Shown: positions 48,927 through 60,900, numbered from the stretch's first letter. The stretch is 64,000 nucleotides of DNA from Diadema setosum (GCA_033980235.1 CM067068.1:35999546-36063545); one strand, 5' to 3'. Notes: generated by a model from the sequence alone, not told the origin. Program-made: numbers and translations.

Positions 48927-51200
48927 ATGCCCGCAGCATCGTCGACGCAGCGATGCGCGGCTGTGGCCGAGCCCACTCGTAGCGGCACGGCATCCGAGCG
49001 CGAGCGGCGTTGCGCTGCTGCCTCCGCGAAGCCGGAGGTGGAGAAAGCCCAACCCTGGCGCCCGGTTGGCAATGCCGCTTCGGACTTTGAAGCGACACGC
49101 CAGCCTGACGATAAGGTCCCTCATTTCCCTGCTACCCTTCGGGGAGGTTATGAAGAGATTTTACAGGTTGAATTGCACTCTGGTTCTCCCATTAATTTGG
49201 TGAGTGAATCGACTGCTGAAGCGTGTGGTTTGGATATCGTCGTTGACGATTTTGGTTATGACGACTACATTGATTGTGATGAATCGTTTACCCTCCCATC
49301 ATGCATTGTAGGTCTCACTTCTTTCCGACTGGTCCACAGTGCTAGTGGTTATGAGATGTGGTTTGACGGCTTTGTGGTTGAGGATGGGTATATGAATGCT
49401 GCAGTCGCAGCAGGTGCTCCATTCATGGAACACAACGATTTGTCCATTAGACCCTCAAAACATAAGATCATGTTTGGTGACGAGCTCGTGTTCACATACA
49501 CTGATTTGCCGTTAGACTTAGGTTGTGTTGATCCACCTGTGCACACAGTGATGAGTGATGATGTACATGTAGTGAAGACGGAGACCAAGTGTGAGTGTGT
49601 GTGTGAGCCTACATTTGGACATACAGTTTACGGGCAGTGTGATATCCCTGTGCAGATGAATGAGACTCCAACTAGCATCACTAGTGCATGTGAATATGAG
49701 CATACACATGAGCCTGAGTCGATAGAGTCTGACCGTAACGGCAATCAGATTAGTAAGCCTACAGTGTCTGCACAGAAGTGCAAAGAGTATGAGACACAAC
49801 AGGATGAATGTGCTGGGGATCAGCCCTGTGATGATTGTAAGTGGTGTCTCGAGAGTAAGATGGAGAAAGAAAGTGACACTGGTGGTCAGTCAGAAGTATG
49901 TCAGTCTGCTAGGTGTGAGTGCTTTCCCGAGAATGAGAGGAAAAATGAATGTGGCATTAGTACCCAGACTAAAGTGTATCTAGGTGACAGTCTTAGCTTT
50001 GACCATGCTTATAGGGATGATTGGTTGGATGGTTGTCTGGTTACACATACGAGCAAGTCCTCTGGTATTTTGACCACTTCATGTATTGGATGTGAGGTTG
50101 ACTGTCCCACTGCTACACCTGTCACAGAGCCCAGCTCTGCCTTTCCTTGTACAGAGGTCAGTAGTGTTGCCATGGTTACTGAGCATAGCTCTGAGTGTGA
50201 CTCCCGTGGAATTGGCGCTGCTCCCTCTTCTAGTGAACATAGCATGTGCTCCGGGCTAGTCTCCATGAATAGCTTTGGGTCCTTGTTAGATGAGTGTACA
50301 CACACTACATGTAAATCCCTAGTCATTGATCCCACTTGTGATACTTCTATCACTGAGCCTAGCTCTGATCCCCCTGTGTGTACAGAATGTAGTTCTGGTA
50401 CCCCTGTGATTAGTGCTGAGCCTCGCTCTAGGAATCCCATAGATTATACGCTGATGGGACTCCACCCATCTCCTGAGAGTGCAAGTCTTGCCACTGTCGG
50501 TGAGACATTTCCCTCCTTGTATCCCAGGAACGCCACCCCTCCTGATGATCATCAGAAGTGGCCCATCTTCAGCTCTGACAGAGAGACGCCAAGTGTTCCC
50601 CATGACAGTGATGGTGTGGCTATCTCACCTCTGCTACATCACAACGCCAATCAGGACATGGCATCGTTTAGCTGCCAGTGTCGGTCTGCCCTTGACCGGA
50701 GTGACCAGCTGTCAGCCCTGGTTGTTGCTGAAGAGCCTCGTGATCCTGTCCATCAGCTGGATTGCCATACTCCATCACCAGACGTGTGTCCATCAACCAG
50801 TCAGACTGCGGTTTCTGTCCTCGCTGCTGACTATTCACAAACCTTCAATGCCGATGATGACACTCTGGGCCTCCACCTGTCCTTGGATGGTGCTGGCCCT
50901 GCCTGCTTTGACGCTAGCCCAACCTGGAGTACATCCCCTTGGACCTTTGGCCACCGCCCACCTTCAATACGTGTTGAAGGAGGTCCTTCCCTTCGCCCCC
51001 CTGACGGTGCTCTGCAACTTGCCAGCTGGATGATGACCACCAAGAGCGATCCTGTTCACCAAGCTCCTACCAGTGACATCACTGCCTGGTTAGCCGCGGA
51101 CGTCAACTGTTCCCCTGTGCCTTGGATCGCGCATCCCCCAGCCTTAACTGGCCTCGCAGTGCCATTCCACCCTCCCTTGTCCCCAGTGACTCCAGGTTGA
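48927..51200 (+). CDS. Retrotransposon protein with retropepsin-like segment
   Basis: 757 aa, no interruption. Residues 1-60 are Ala/Arg-rich and basic. Residues 76-190 resemble a retropepsin-like fold: VELHSGSPINLVSEST at 81-96 sits where D-[ST]-G-A is expected, and AAGAPFMEHNDLSIRP at 161-176 fits the second hydrophobic-Gly motif. The catalytic Asp is His84, so protease activity is doubtful. Residues about 215-350 are Cys-rich without a CCHC knuckle. Residues 350-757 are Ser/Thr/Pro-rich and low in order. It may be a Gag-like or accessory protein of a non-autonomous element. The start is the first ATG of the frame, 180 nt after the 5' LTR. An intact frame with identical LTRs suggests recent insertion. 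Confidence 0.75.
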   Translation: MPAASSTQRCAAVAEPTRSGTASERERRCAAASAKPEVEKAQPWRPVGNAASDFEATRQPDDKVPHFPATLRGGYEEILQVELHSGSPINLVSESTAEACGLDIVVDDFGYDDYIDCDESFTLPSCIVGLTSFRLVHSASGYEMWFDGFVVEDGYMNAAVAAGAPFMEHNDLSIRPSKHKIMFGDELVFTYTDLPLDLGCVDPPVHTVMSDDVHVVKTETKCECVCEPTFGHTVYGQCDIPVQMNETPTSITSACEYEHTHEPESIESDRNGNQISKPTVSAQKCKEYETQQDECAGDQPCDDCKWCLESKMEKESDTGGQSEVCQSARCECFPENERKNECGISTQTKVYLGDSLSFDHAYRDDWLDGCLVTHTSKSSGILTTSCIGCEVDCPTATPVTEPSSAFPCTEVSSVAMVTEHSSECDSRGIGAAPSSSEHSMCSGLVSMNSFGSLLDECTHTTCKSLVIDPTCDTSITEPSSDPPVCTECSSGTPVISAEPRSRNPIDYTLMGLHPSPESASLATVGETFPSLYPRNATPPDDHQKWPIFSSDRETPSVPHDSDGVAISPLLHHNANQDMASFSCQCRSALDRSDQLSALVVAEEPRDPVHQLDCHTPSPDVCPSTSQTAVSVLAADYSQTFNADDDTLGLHLSLDGAGPACFDASPTWSTSPWTFGHRPPSIRVEGGPSLRPPDGALQLASWMMTTKSDPVHQAPTSDITAWLAADVNCSPVPWIAHPPALTGLAVPFHPPLSPVTPG

Positions 51201-53417
51201 AGGACTTCATTAGGGTATCTTACCCCCTTGTCATGTTCTACTGCTTTAAGCAGTGTATAATTCTATATGTAGTTTTGTTTCTTACCTTCCCTTAAACCAT
51301 GGTTAATAGACATAATTCTGATACATGTTGTATGTACGTGTTGGCAGACTATTACTTCATATCCTCTGCATTGCAGGATATATTGTTTCTCAAAGTGGCA
51401 TTAAGGTTGTGTTATTTATAGTGTGTTCATTGTTGTCACAAGTGTGTCATTTCTTCTCAAAATGTATGATTCTTTCCTTTTTAACAGATGAAGGGAATAC
51501 ACTGTATGTCATGTTATATGTTTCTAGCAAGGTGCTTTATTATTGTCTTATTGCAGCTTGATGTCCATAGTTACTTATGAACATTAAACTTTGTTACATT
51601 TTTTTGTATTTGCCAGCTCCTTGCAGCATATCTTCTGTCTGCATGTTGTGTATTGAAGAGTCCAATACTTGCCATTATTCCCATACTTACCTCAGTGTCA
51701 AGCCAAAAGATAGTATTTTTCTTTCAGATGTGACATACAGCTGTACGCATATTTTGTTTTCCGGAAGGGACCGTACCTTCTCCTCTTTCTACTGTGTGAT
51801 GAGGTCTTTTATAATGTATGTGCTGGTTTTTAATTCGTACTAGGTTACCTGTTGGTACTCGCTGCTGGTTCATTCTTATCGTGATGTAGACTGTATTTTA
51901 TTTCTGGAGCAAAATTATTTTAAGTTGTATACTAGCTTCTACCATGGTGGTGCATGTATGCCTTGAATTTCCATTATATCTCGTCGCATTTTTTATGTAC
52001 AGTGTAATTTGTAAGTGGTGTCATCAATATACATATTGTATACCAGCTCATTGCTTCTTATACCTGCCAATCATTTTCATAATATGCATATTTGATATGT
52101 TCATACTTTGCTTATAAATGCAGCCTTTTTGAGGGGCAGGTACATGTATCAATTCTCTGGGCTTGACCCTCTGTCCACCTTTCGTAGTATCCTATACGGA
52201 TATCCATAACACACAGTTTCATGAGTTATAATACATGTCATTTTTGTGGTATATCACAGGAGAATGTAGTTTGCTCGTTCATCCATACTTCAAAACAATT
52301 TTTATTTTTATAGATTTCACACTCTCAAAGTTGGACTTAGTGTGTATCGGATAATGTTTTGTTTTGTGGACTTTCGTCCTAAATGTGGTTATATAATTAT
52401 TCATTGTCCATTATAGTCTTGGACTATAGGTTTCTTAGGGTTTTTTTTCACACTTCTCCCATGTATCCACATACAGTGTGTGTTTATGGCCCTTTCTCCA
52501 GTATCTTATAGGCACTAATTGTTGAGTAATTTTTGCTGTTTTTAATACACGCTATTCCTCTTATTGCAAAGCTGGTCCATTGTAAGTCTACGTTTGGCTC
52601 AAGGAGGAAAATAGGAGTGAGGTGTGATGTAAGTGTTGAGTATTTATGATACATGTGAAGATGTACAGTGTAAGTAGTACGATAGGTACAGTAGTTACAC
52701 ATGTATGTTTTCCATTAGGCGCAATGGAAGTGTTCCTTGAGTATTCGTTATACTGTAGGGGTACGTATCGAGGTAGGTAGGTACACTGTGTACTTCCACC
52801 GCTTGCTGTGCAAAGTACCATTTTTAATATTTTGCTATTGATTTTATTCTGTTAAAGTTTGGGGTTTAGTGTAACCTATTCATGAGTTACTCTGTGTGCC
52901 AAAGCAGTTATAAATGTGGTAGTTATTTTGATGTTGGTAAAGAGTGATTTATGATTAATGGAGGTGTTTTGATCAGAATAGTTTCAGCATGTTAATAGTG
53001 TTCTGAGCGATGTTGCATGAGCTAAATACTGTGTTAGTAAGGTAGACCTGATTCTGTAAGGTGTCTGTGATAGTGCATTTATGTACCTGGTACTATTTGC
53101 ATAATCAATCTAAATTGGTTTAATGTTATGGTGCAGATTGTTTTTGTTTTGGATATGTGACCAACATCTAATTTTAGAGTAGGCCACTATAGATAATAGC
53201 CGTCTAACAGGCATAAGTTATTTATTGAGAAGGATGTTGATAGTTGTTTCATGTTACATTATTCAATGTTAAGCCATATGTGGTGTGAAGGATAGTGCGT
53301 ATGATTGTTGTTTTACTCTTGCATAGCCTGACACCGTATTGTTGATCAAGGCTGTTTCAGAAACAGTTGTTTTGAGTAGATTTGGTACATGGTAGTATAA
53401 TCATTATTTAAGTAATG
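51201..53417. other. Non-coding 3' half of the retrotransposon
   Basis: No open frame above about 90 codons and no recognisable reverse transcriptase or integrase motif in any frame. The plus strand is T/G-rich. It might hold packaging or structural signals, or mark where the pol genes were lost. Confidence 0.6.
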
Positions 53418-53436
53418 AGAGGAAAGAAGAAAGGGA
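53418..53436 (+). promoter_or_regulatory. Polypurine tract
   Basis: GAGAGGAAAGAAGAAAGGG, 19 purines ending 3 nt before the 3' LTR, the expected primer for plus-strand synthesis. Confidence 0.85.
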
Positions 53437-53439
53437 TCA

Positions 53440-53626
53440 CGCCATTATGATTATAATTACAGTTATGTTGTATCAAGTGGCTTTCCATACTCTGATTGGT
53501 TTCCATGTGTTGTGCACGCAACGTGTTACACCCGACGTGTGTAAGTACCGCTGACTCGGTCACGGCCAATAAACTCTAGAACATCATATACCAAGATCGT
53601 CTGATGTTTCTCCTTATTTACTGGCG
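53440..53626 (+). repeat. 3' LTR
   Basis: Identical to 48560-48746. It is followed after 24 bp by the first recognisable base of pseudogene D. Confidence 0.92.
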
Positions 53627-53650
53627 AATGATTGAAGTTCATAGTTAAAC

Positions 53651-54806
53651 GCTAACACGGTTTCATTCAGCTGATGGGCCAGTGTGAGGTACACGTCAGT
53701 CATTTCGTATGACGAAAGAAGAGACTAGAATTCTGATACGTTCAATCTCGGTTCGAGCTCTACTAGGTTAAACCGTCTGAGAAATTCTCTCATTCTCGGA
53801 TCAGTCAACTGCGACGACCTGTGGGATAAAGATTCAAAGAGTGGATTTAAGTCCAAACACACCGAACTCAGCGAGGCTGTATGGCATGCAGTTCTGTCTA
53901 CAACGTATATAGTTTCTCGTCAACGCTACATGTTAAATTATTTCCGGAAACAATTCTAGCTTCTCAAAGAGAGGGATTTACCACGGCTTTGTACAACACG
54001 CCTTACTAATCGATCAGATCAGATTCTAGTCAAAGTGCGCAGTCATGTTGGTCTGTTAGTGGAAAACTGACCAGGAATGACCCACACGGAGAGGAAGGAA
54101 CGCACGAAAGACGTTTTACTGCGTTTTAAGGCCGAGGATGTGACATACGTGCTGAAGTATTTTCAGTACCATCTAAACAGAAGTAATAAGAGCATTATCT
54201 TATATAATTTCATAGTAGTTTTACACACATTTGTCAGTATATAGACAATCATAAACATCAGGCGAACAGTTATTGCAGGCACTTTAAAATGAAATAATTA
54301 CATGATTTTTTGATGATTTGATAAGAGAGGAGAGAATCCTCATTTGACATAGTTGGATATTCTAAATTGAAGTCCGTTCAATGATTGTCGCTGACAAAAT
54401 ATCTCTTGGTGTATTGTGATATTTATTTATCACGTTTCGCATAAAAACGTTGTACATTGTAAGTAATGTGTCTGTGCTTCTTTGTCATTGTTTGTTTGTT
54501 TATGTGCTAGTTCTTGATGCTTAGTTCATTTACCCTACACCTAACTTATTTTTATCCTATTTGGTGCATATGTGTGTGTGCGTGTGTGCGTTTGTGTGTG
54601 TGTGCTTGTGTATTCGTATTGGTATTGGAGAATCTTAAGTAAAATACCTGACGGCGTTCATATGCAAATGGCGACGGATGCAAATGGTACTGAATCTTGG
54701 TAGACCACGACCACACTCACTGGCGTCGATAGAAAATGGCGGATCCTGTTACTAATTTGCTGGGTCAAGACCGCGAAACCTATGAGAACGGCAAAAAGCC
54801 AAACTG
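53651..54806 (-). pseudogene. Pseudogene D: two decayed DEG/ENaC exons related to gene B
   Basis: Exon 53818-53651 matches gene B 27181-27014 at nearly every position but carries an in-frame TAG in the SEYESV region (SEF then stop). Exon about 54806-54649 matches the B TM1 exon but has several indels that break the frame. The N-terminal exon is missing: the TM1 exon runs straight into sequence that in B lies upstream of the N-terminal exon. Exons 4-10 are also absent because similarity stops at 53650. The remnant therefore cannot encode a channel. The intron between the two exons matches that of B but lacks the MITE at 27904-28188. Confidence 0.85.
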
Positions 54807-55685
54807 CAGGAATTTTATGAAATCATTTTTCAAAGTTATTTTTTGAATACGATCAACTGGGGGACGAGAAGTGACCATCATCTTGCTGAAAACATAGACA
54901 GATATGTTCTTGAGGATATTAAAATCTAGACGATGTTCATAATTTCAAATCAAGTAGTACACAAATTGACTGCTCTATAATATTTGGATAGATTTGCGAT
55001 GGTTTGTAGTCCTTCAGCAGGGAATGCAGTGCTCTGAAAAACTCCAAACGAGTGATACTGATCAAGGATGATGACGTAGGAGACTCACATATTTCGGAAA
55101 TGTGATGATGTAAATCCAATACAATACCACTTGTGTAACAAGTATACCTGTATAGAATTTATCCTTACCTTCTTCTGTTCGGAATCCGTGAGCGCCAACT
55201 AATGCATTGTTAATGTAAAGCTGCCATGTCATTATCCTTGTTCATTGAGATTTGTTATAAATTTTGAAAGCATCATTATTCCTCATCCTAATCACTATAA
55301 ATTTTGAAACACAGTACCCAACATAACCAATGTATATTCATTCACATGTGAAAGTCTACAATTTTATTATTCGGATTTCCCCTTGAATTTCGATGTTTCA
55401 AACGGAACATCACCTCAAGTCATCAAATTTGTCGGTGTCATGAGTTCGGCGCAAATTGTTTGATGTATAGGGCCCCATTTTTTTCTCTCTTTCTCTTCAT
55501 TTTTGTAAAACAACAATAACAACATGAGTAAAACTTGTGCAGTTGCTGGGACTGTTAAAAGGAGATATGTCATCTAAATGCTACATGACAAGGCATGTCT
55601 CATACAGCTTCAAATCACAAAATCTAAAGTTTTTAATACATTCCGATATGCAAATGACGGAAAATTAAAATATGTAGAAATTTAC

Positions 55686-55797
55686 CTGTCAGCAGGAAGA
55701 TTGGCGTGTCTTCGTCACACGTTATCTTTCCCAAGCATTCTTTTACCGACAACAGTCTTTTGCACACTGGTATCGATCTTTGTGCCTGATTTGACAT
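55686..55797 (-). pseudogene. Remnant of the candidate leader exon of pseudogene D
   Basis: Counterpart of 30153-30265. It starts ATG TCA, stays open for 37 codons and ends at ACAG/GTAAAT. With no downstream N-terminal exon it is likely dead. Its frame differs from the gene B copy by one inserted base. Confidence 0.35.
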
Positions 55798-56277
55798 CAC
55801 CAATTACCATTTCGTGCGCTAATCATTCCTAACCCAAGCTGTGACCCTCTCGGCAATTAGCCATACCATTTACAGGCCACTAAGGAAGACTGTTAACAAT
55901 GGCCAACAGGCGTCGATGCGTTTTCAAGCCACTTCTCATCAAATCACGCTGAACTCTATTCACACCATATTCCTAATGAACAGGCATTCATTTGCTTGGA
56001 GGCTTGACCTATAATGACAGTGAGGATGAATCTCACTTCTTCGAAACGACTTTCGTTACGCAACATCGAACAGTACCTCACATTGCAGTATAGCAGGGCC
56101 GGACACAGAAATGATTTGCAAAAAAATGAAAACGATGAATAATGTATTCATTATATGATAGGCGCCTAATGATTGGCGAGTCTTTATTTACCATTTTCCA
56201 CCCCCCCCCCCCCCCCCCCCCCGTCTTGCTGTTCATTCACTTTGAATGAAAGCGGCTGGTTTGGTAATCTTATGTCA

Positions 56278-56525
56278 TTGCAACTGATTGACAAATCTTA
56301 AACATCGACGTAAATAATCTCTGAATATTGATCAGTGCTTTTTACAGTAGCTGTAGATGTTAAATGAAATCATGGGCGTACGTACTCAAGCAGGATTTGA
56401 ACCTACGATCTCATCCCCGGACAGGCGTCCTCTCCACTAGACCACCGAGCTTCCTCCCCAAAGCAAGTGCTGGCTCTAATCCTACAAACATGCAGAGGAT
56501 TCTGCGTAATTATTCAAATTCATTC
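56278..56525 (-). repeat. Degraded single copy of the tRNA-like repeat unit
   Basis: It aligns from GCAACTGATTGACAAAT to ATTATTCAAATTCATTCC with the units at 33236-34376. The B box reads GGTTCAAATCC on the minus strand. This is a monomer, unlike the palindromic array. Confidence 0.65.
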
Positions 56526-56755
56526 CTGGTCTATCACTAACCTCTGCATTACAATGTTAAGAAGAGATAACATGTTTGATTTTTTTCCGTATTCAATTAA
56601 ATGAAACAATAGAAAAAAATAATTATGATTATTACTACAATTGAATCAATCTTATTCTGCATTGCATCATCCCAGCTTAGCAAGAATAGTTATCTCATCA
56701 AGTACAAGTTGTAACGAGTAATCATTGGCTTATACAGCCAAGACTTACGGCCTAC

Positions 56756-57324
56756 TTAAAGGACAAGTCGACCTTCATATACATATGGATTGAGTGAATA
56801 CAGCAATATCATCAGAACACATCAGTGAAAGTTTGGGGAAAATCAGACAATCCGTTCACAAGTTGTGAATTTTTAAAGTGTCTGCTTAGTCACTGCTGGA
56901 TGAGAAGACTACTACAGTATATGATGTCACATGCGTACAACAATATAAGGAAAATATAAAGAGAATTTCACATATCTTTATTTTTTGAAGAAAGGTGGAC
57001 GTTTCCTTGACTTGTCGCTGACGTATGTTAAGGGTAATATTATTCCCCATGCATTCTGAAAGAGGCAAGTCAAGCGTTCTTTTATTATACAAAAAAAAGT
57101 GAAAATATGTTGATTTTTCTTTATGTTTTCTTTATCTCGTTGTACACATGTGACATCACAAGCTGTAGTAGTCTTCTCATCCAGCAGTGACTGAGCAGAA
57201 ACTTCAAAAATTCATAACTTTTGAACGGGTTGTCCAAGTTTCCTCGAACTCTCACTGATGTGTTCTACAAATATTGCTGCATTCGCTCAATCCTCATGTC
57301 TATGAAGGTGGACTTGTCCTTTAA
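56756..57324. mobile_element. TTAA-bounded palindromic foldback element
   Basis: TTAA at 56756-56759 and 57321-57324. Ends AGGACAAGTCGACCTTCATA and the complement of AGGACAAGTCCACCTTCATA. Arms include GAGAAGACTACTACAG and its complement about 250 bp apart. No coding capacity is evident. Confidence 0.8.
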
Positions 57325-57924
57325 AGAAGAAATCCACCCCAAAAGTAAATAAACATCAAACGAGAAAGAAAACTTTTCCATGAGAAAAAGAAATGAGGAA
57401 GATATGTCATTTTGAAATTTTACATTTTGGGGGAAAACATTTCTTGACCAGTTCTTATGAATATTCAAATGATCGTGTTCGTGATGTCATACCCTCAAAA
57501 TTGTTTATGTAGGCCCTATGTTTTACATGAAATTTTGGGGAAAAAATAATAGCTAATACAATAAAAATTATGTCCCAATACCAACATATATAAGAGTCAA
57601 CAAAATATTCTTTTTTTTTTTCATTTTGGGTAGTTTTAAGACAAGTTTTATATTCATACAGCTGAAATATGAGATTTTCGTCATTTGCGTATGTAAAATG
57701 AATAAAAAATTGTGAGGGCATGACATTGTGAACATGCTGATTTGAATATTCATATAAGAACTGGTCAAGTGATGTTTTCCGAAGAAAATGTGACATTTCA
57801 AAGTGACATATCTTCCTTACTTCTTATCCGATCTTAGTCATTTTTGTATCGTTATGTAGGTAATATTTTCTCTTTCTTTTGAAGTTTATTAATTTTTTGG
57901 GTGGATTTCCTCTTCGATTCACCC
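57325..57924. mobile_element. Second palindromic foldback element, adjacent
   Basis: Arms GAAGAAATCCACCC and GGGTGGATTTCCTCTTC, and deeper GACCAGTTCTTATGAATATTC with its complement, form a 600-bp inverted repeat. It ends at TTAA (57925-57928) and shares the TTAA at 57321-57324 with its neighbour. Confidence 0.7.
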
Positions 57925-58101
57925 TTAAAGTTGGTAATATCCACCTCAATGGATGATTGAATTTATAGTGTCTATTGATGCAGTGTACCGAGTTTTTCGT
58001 TAATTTTGATCTGGGCTCCATGCATGATGAGGCCGTAGTTGTGAATTATGGTAGAAGAATCATCAGCAATCTGCATGATTATGTAGATATTTAACGTCCA
58101 T

Positions 58102-58179
58102 GTGTTTTGTTTTGATTTGTTTTGTTTTGTTTTGTCGTGTTTTGTTTTGATTTGTTTTGTTTTGTTTTGTCGTGTTTTG
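58102..58179. repeat. 35-bp tandem repeat of TTTTG words
   Basis: Two full units of about 35 bp starting GTGTTTTGTTTTGATTTG, with a third begun at 58172. Confidence 0.8.
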
Positions 58180-58325
58180 CCTTTTTATTAGGTGGGTTGC
58201 CTAAATCAAAATTCGGTCTTTTCTTGTTAAGCCCTTAGCCAGCATGGACTGGAAGACGTACTTCACCGCATTACAATTATCAGTATATAACCCTATTTGT
58301 GTTTGAAATTAAAACCTTCTTTCGG

Positions 58326-58600
58326 TTTATATATTGGCAAATAACTAAAACAACTTTTCTTGTCATATCAATTTAAAAAATGGATATATAAACTTCCAAC
58401 AAGATTAATTACAATTTAGATCAAAAGGTTAGCGGTACTGCCTTTGTCTGAGTGTAACTTTTTTTAATTAATATATTGGCAAATAACCAAAACGCCTTTC
58501 CTTGTCATATCAATAAAAGGAAAAATGATATATGAACTGCCAACAAGATTCAGTACAATTCAATTCAAAAGGTTGATAATTCTTCTTTTGTCTGAGTGTA
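58326..58600. repeat. Diverged tandem duplication of about 140 bp
   Basis: Two copies, about 58330-58460 and 58472-58600, share ATATATTGGCAAATAAC, CTTGTCATATCAAT, CCAACAAGATT and TTTGTCTGAGTGTAA in the same order. Confidence 0.75.
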
Positions 58601-59102
58601 AAAATGTTAACATTGAACCGGATATAGCTGTGGTTAAAATAAAAAGAATTTCTACGAGCAGAGCTTATAAGAGATTGCAAAATCACAAAGAGGTAATAAT
58701 GAGACGAAGGTCCGGCAGCCCGTCACTCACCCCATCTAAACATGGATTGCTTAAAAACAGACGCTCAAACTGATATCCATAAACATAACACACACAAACA
58801 CACACACACAACACACATACACATAAACAAATTAAGACACATGCTCATATTGTTGAAAGGTGAAAAGAACACGACAGCTTTTATTATATATCAATATTCC
58901 ATTCAATCCAATTCAATGCAAATTGTATTTCATTTTTCGACCAATAAAAAAAAACAATGATATTCCCCTTTCTTTAGTAACGGTGTAATCAGGTTGATCA
59001 TATAATAATTAAAACACAAACTAAATTATTTTCGCCCAGCCTTTAATTAATTTTTGCGACATAAATTGTCGTGAACATTAAATCTGACTAATAGTCGCGG
59101 CA

Positions 59103-59497
59103 TTGAAAGCATAATTTACCATTTGCAGAAGACACAAAAACCCAGCATAATTGCTTTAAAATAGTTCTAAAATGTGAGTTGGGGATAGAAACGACCACTG
59201 TAAAATTTGAATCTATTTAATCTACCTTAGATATTGTTAAATACACAACATGTGAACAATAGCTACAATAAAAACGTTTCGAGACTAAACCATCTACGGT
59301 TACGGTTTAATGAGATAAATGTTGATATCCCCTTATATTTTAGGCTTTATCGCGAAAATTTAGTGAAATAGATTTAAAAAAAAAAAATAAAGATATGGTA
59401 GGATGTTTTGTGATACAATGGACCTGCATATATGAATCAAGTGGGATATCTTGAACATTTTTACATCACTGCTCTCAAAGGTAAACAGGACCTTTAA
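59103..59497. mobile_element. TTAA-type MITE, copy 4
   Basis: Same family and orientation as 8126-8500. The right end GGTAAACAGGACCTTTAA is the best preserved; TTAA lies at 59494-59497. Confidence 0.7.
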
Positions 59498-59505
59498 TGG
59501 AAACG

Positions 59506-59667
59506 CTGCATTCATCCCAAAGTCATATCTTTTTAACAAATAGGGCCTTTTATAGTGGACTTCAGTGCAGTATTTTCATTTTGAACACTGCATTCATCCC
59601 AAAATCATATCTTTTTAACAAATAGGGCCGTCTATAGTGGACTTCAGTGCAGTATTTTCATTTTGAC
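59506..59667. repeat. 82-bp tandem duplication
   Basis: Two units (59506-59587, 59588-59667) differ at a few bases and begin CTGCATTCATCCCAAA. It starts right after the MITE copy. Confidence 0.85.
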
Positions 59668-60900
59668 AATTTTATCCAATAAAATTATTGAATTGCATCA
59701 CCCTGGCTTTATTTGCCCCTCTTTTTTTCTTTTTTTTTGGGGGGGTAGGGTTTTACCCATTTCTTTAATCAGTTTATTTGATTTCTGCAATGGCCTTGCA
59801 TTGCCTTATGAATGATGGCATCTTGGCCCGGGAGAAGATTTGATTCCGCAAAATAATAGTAATGTTACTCTGAGGGCTGATGAGTAAAGTTTTTTTTTTG
59901 TGTGAAAATTTGTCCCAGACAAGTTATTTTTTACAAATATTAATGTACAAGATATTGAATATGTGTATGTCTATGTGTATGTCTATGTGTATACATGTGA
60001 AAGCGTATACTTCATGTAACCATCCGATTCGATTGAATGAAAACTGCATACTTTCAATGATTAGCTTGTACGGTACATGTATCGTTGAATTGTGTTATAA
60101 AGTCATGTATAATTAATGTATTGTAGTAATGTAACGTAAGTGAGGGGACTGCAATCTACAAGTTCGCTTTTTAGCAGCCCCTCAATTTCCATTTCCATGA
60201 AGTTCTTTTAAGAACCAATATGTATTATTATGTTCCAATATATGTAATCATGTCAAAGTGTATTACCTGTTTTTGATTGGAAATGAAAAAAAAACATGCA
60301 TGTGAACATGCATGTGTGAAATGAAGTGAAATATGGGTCTGCATTAAAGGTAAGCGTATACAAAAGCAACTTTAATCCATACCTCTTTAATACAATATGA
60401 TTTTACCTTTTAACATAAACACACTTCTTGCCGAAAATGACATTGCCAAAAATGAAAGTAATTAGTTGAGGATTTTGTGACATAAAAATCAGCTCCATTA
60501 TCTTGATATCTAAATGCAAAGAAGCAAGGCCTGTAGACATGCGCACACACATGTAAGAAGCAATGTATACGAATTCCAATAATGTGTTAAATATAAACAT
60601 ATACTATTGATATTGTAACTCTTAAACCTGCTGAACGTGCATAACATTTTGTCATGTAATGCTTCTGTATATAATGCTGAAGTTATGTCTATACTGAACA
60701 GAAGTGAACACTTGTAAAAAACAATCCATAACGATAAATGAAAACATTATGACCAAGTTCCTATTCATCAATAAAACATCACACAATAGAGCCACATTGG
60801 CAGTATGCATGTAAATTACACATAATTTATATAAACAGTTATCATGTATATTGATAGTACATTAATCTATTTTTGTGATATGCGCTATATAGAAACGGTT

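Larger units (their letters stand above)
48560..53626 (+). mobile_element. Young non-autonomous LTR retrotransposon
   Basis: Two identical 187-bp LTRs flank 4693 bp. A primer binding site abuts the 5' LTR and a purine tract precedes the 3' LTR. The LTR edges are CGCCA and TGGCG instead of the usual TG and CA. AAT precedes and follows the element, a possible 3-bp target-site duplication. The only large gene is a 757-codon frame; no reverse transcriptase, RNase H or integrase is recognisable, and 2.2 kb after it is non-coding. Movement would need enzymes from another element. Confidence 0.88.

Noticed and set aside
51201..53417. Reverse transcriptase in the 3' half of the LTR element
   Set aside because: Only short frames were found and no polymerase motif could be recognised on either strand.
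53651..54806. A fifth working channel gene
   Set aside because: An in-frame stop, frame-breaking indels and missing N-terminal and downstream exons show it is a pseudogene.
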